Positions 6,543-6,629 of a stretch of DNA of 6,629 nt are shown here, piece after piece. This stretch comes from Clostridia bacterium. Its GTDB lineage: Bacteria > Bacillota > Clostridia > Oscillospirales > Acutalibacteraceae. The position numbers and the translations under genes were made by a program. Under the pieces are notes generated by a model. That model worked only from the letters and a program-made list of their open reading frames with translations, was not told the DNA's origin and ran no database searches. The stretch covers positions 1 to 6,629 of the forward strand of contig JAILDS010000087.1 in the NCBI GenBank assembly GCA_024689165.1. Direction: 5' to 3'. Numbering within the stretch: the stretch's first letter is position 1; each line of letters opens with the position of its first letter.

Positions 6543-6629
6543 GCTTCGTCCCTTATATGACAAGCTTTATATTGACGTTGACGTCAGACTCCTTGCGCTC
6601 AACGCTTTTTTCGACGCGCGGAAAAGGGC
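6532..6629 (+). CDS. Unrecognised protein, N-terminal fragment (3' end outside window)
   Basis: The frame is open from ATG 6532 to the window edge, giving 32 full codons. The start overlaps the end of the glycosyltransferase gene by 11 bases and has a consensus AGGAGG at ideal spacing, so it is a real gene rather than a chance frame. The visible residues are MSSKLRPLYDKLYID, then VDVRLLALNAFFDARKR. There is no signal peptide and no clear membrane segment. I do not recognise the family from so little sequence. From context it should belong to the same operon, perhaps as another sugar-modifying, transferase or assembly protein, but nothing in the fragment shows this. Confidence 0.7.
   Translation, partial: MSSKLRPLYDKLYIDVDVRLLALNAFFDARKR

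Noticed and set aside
1..6629. Search by eye for CRISPR repeats, tRNAs, inverted-repeat terminators, insertion sequences and direct repeats
   Set aside because: The sequence is coding throughout with no repeated units or long hairpins that I could detect. Short palindromes inside genes are at chance level.

Overview
The window is a fragment of a bacterial nucleotide-sugar and glycan gene cluster, read entirely on the + strand. It holds six complete or nearly complete genes plus the 3' end of a gene at the left edge and the 5' end of one at the right edge. There is essentially no non-coding DNA: one intergenic base in total, and most neighbours overlap by 4 bases (ATGA). No promoter, terminator, RNA gene, repeat array or mobile element is visible. 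The base composition looks near 50% G+C. Ile ATA and Arg AGA/AGG codons are freely used, one AGGAGG ribosome site is very strong, and the RmlA/RmlB sequences are of a common anaerobe type. Together these fit a Clostridia-like gut or anaerobic Firmicute, but this is an impression rather than a placement.

Layout: (1) 1-397, C-terminal 131 residues of RmlA (glucose-1-phosphate thymidylyltransferase); (2) 394-1425, RmlB (dTDP-glucose 4,6-dehydratase); (3) 1427-2560, a WecE/RffA-type PLP aminotransferase; (4) 2553-3656 and (5) 3653-4852, two different ATP-grasp ligases in tandem; (6) 4849-5580, a left-handed beta-helix (hexapeptide repeat) acyltransferase of the CatB/XAT type; (7) 5577-6542, a family 2 glycosyltransferase with two C-terminal membrane helices, like ArnC/GtrB; (8) 6532 to the right edge, the start of an unrecognised gene.

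The genes read as a biosynthetic order. RmlA makes dTDP-glucose, RmlB converts it to dTDP-4-keto-6-deoxyglucose, and the WecE-like enzyme should aminate C4 to give dTDP-4-amino-4,6-dideoxy-D-galactose (dTDP-Fuc4N). In enterobacteria the GNAT enzyme WecD then acetylates this amine. Here that position is taken by two ATP-grasp ligases and a beta-helix acyltransferase, which suggests a more elaborate acyl or aminoacyl decoration. The ArnC-like glycosyltransferase would then move a sugar onto a polyprenyl phosphate. The first three steps rest on strong family resemblance; the decoration and lipid-loading steps are inference from families and gene order.
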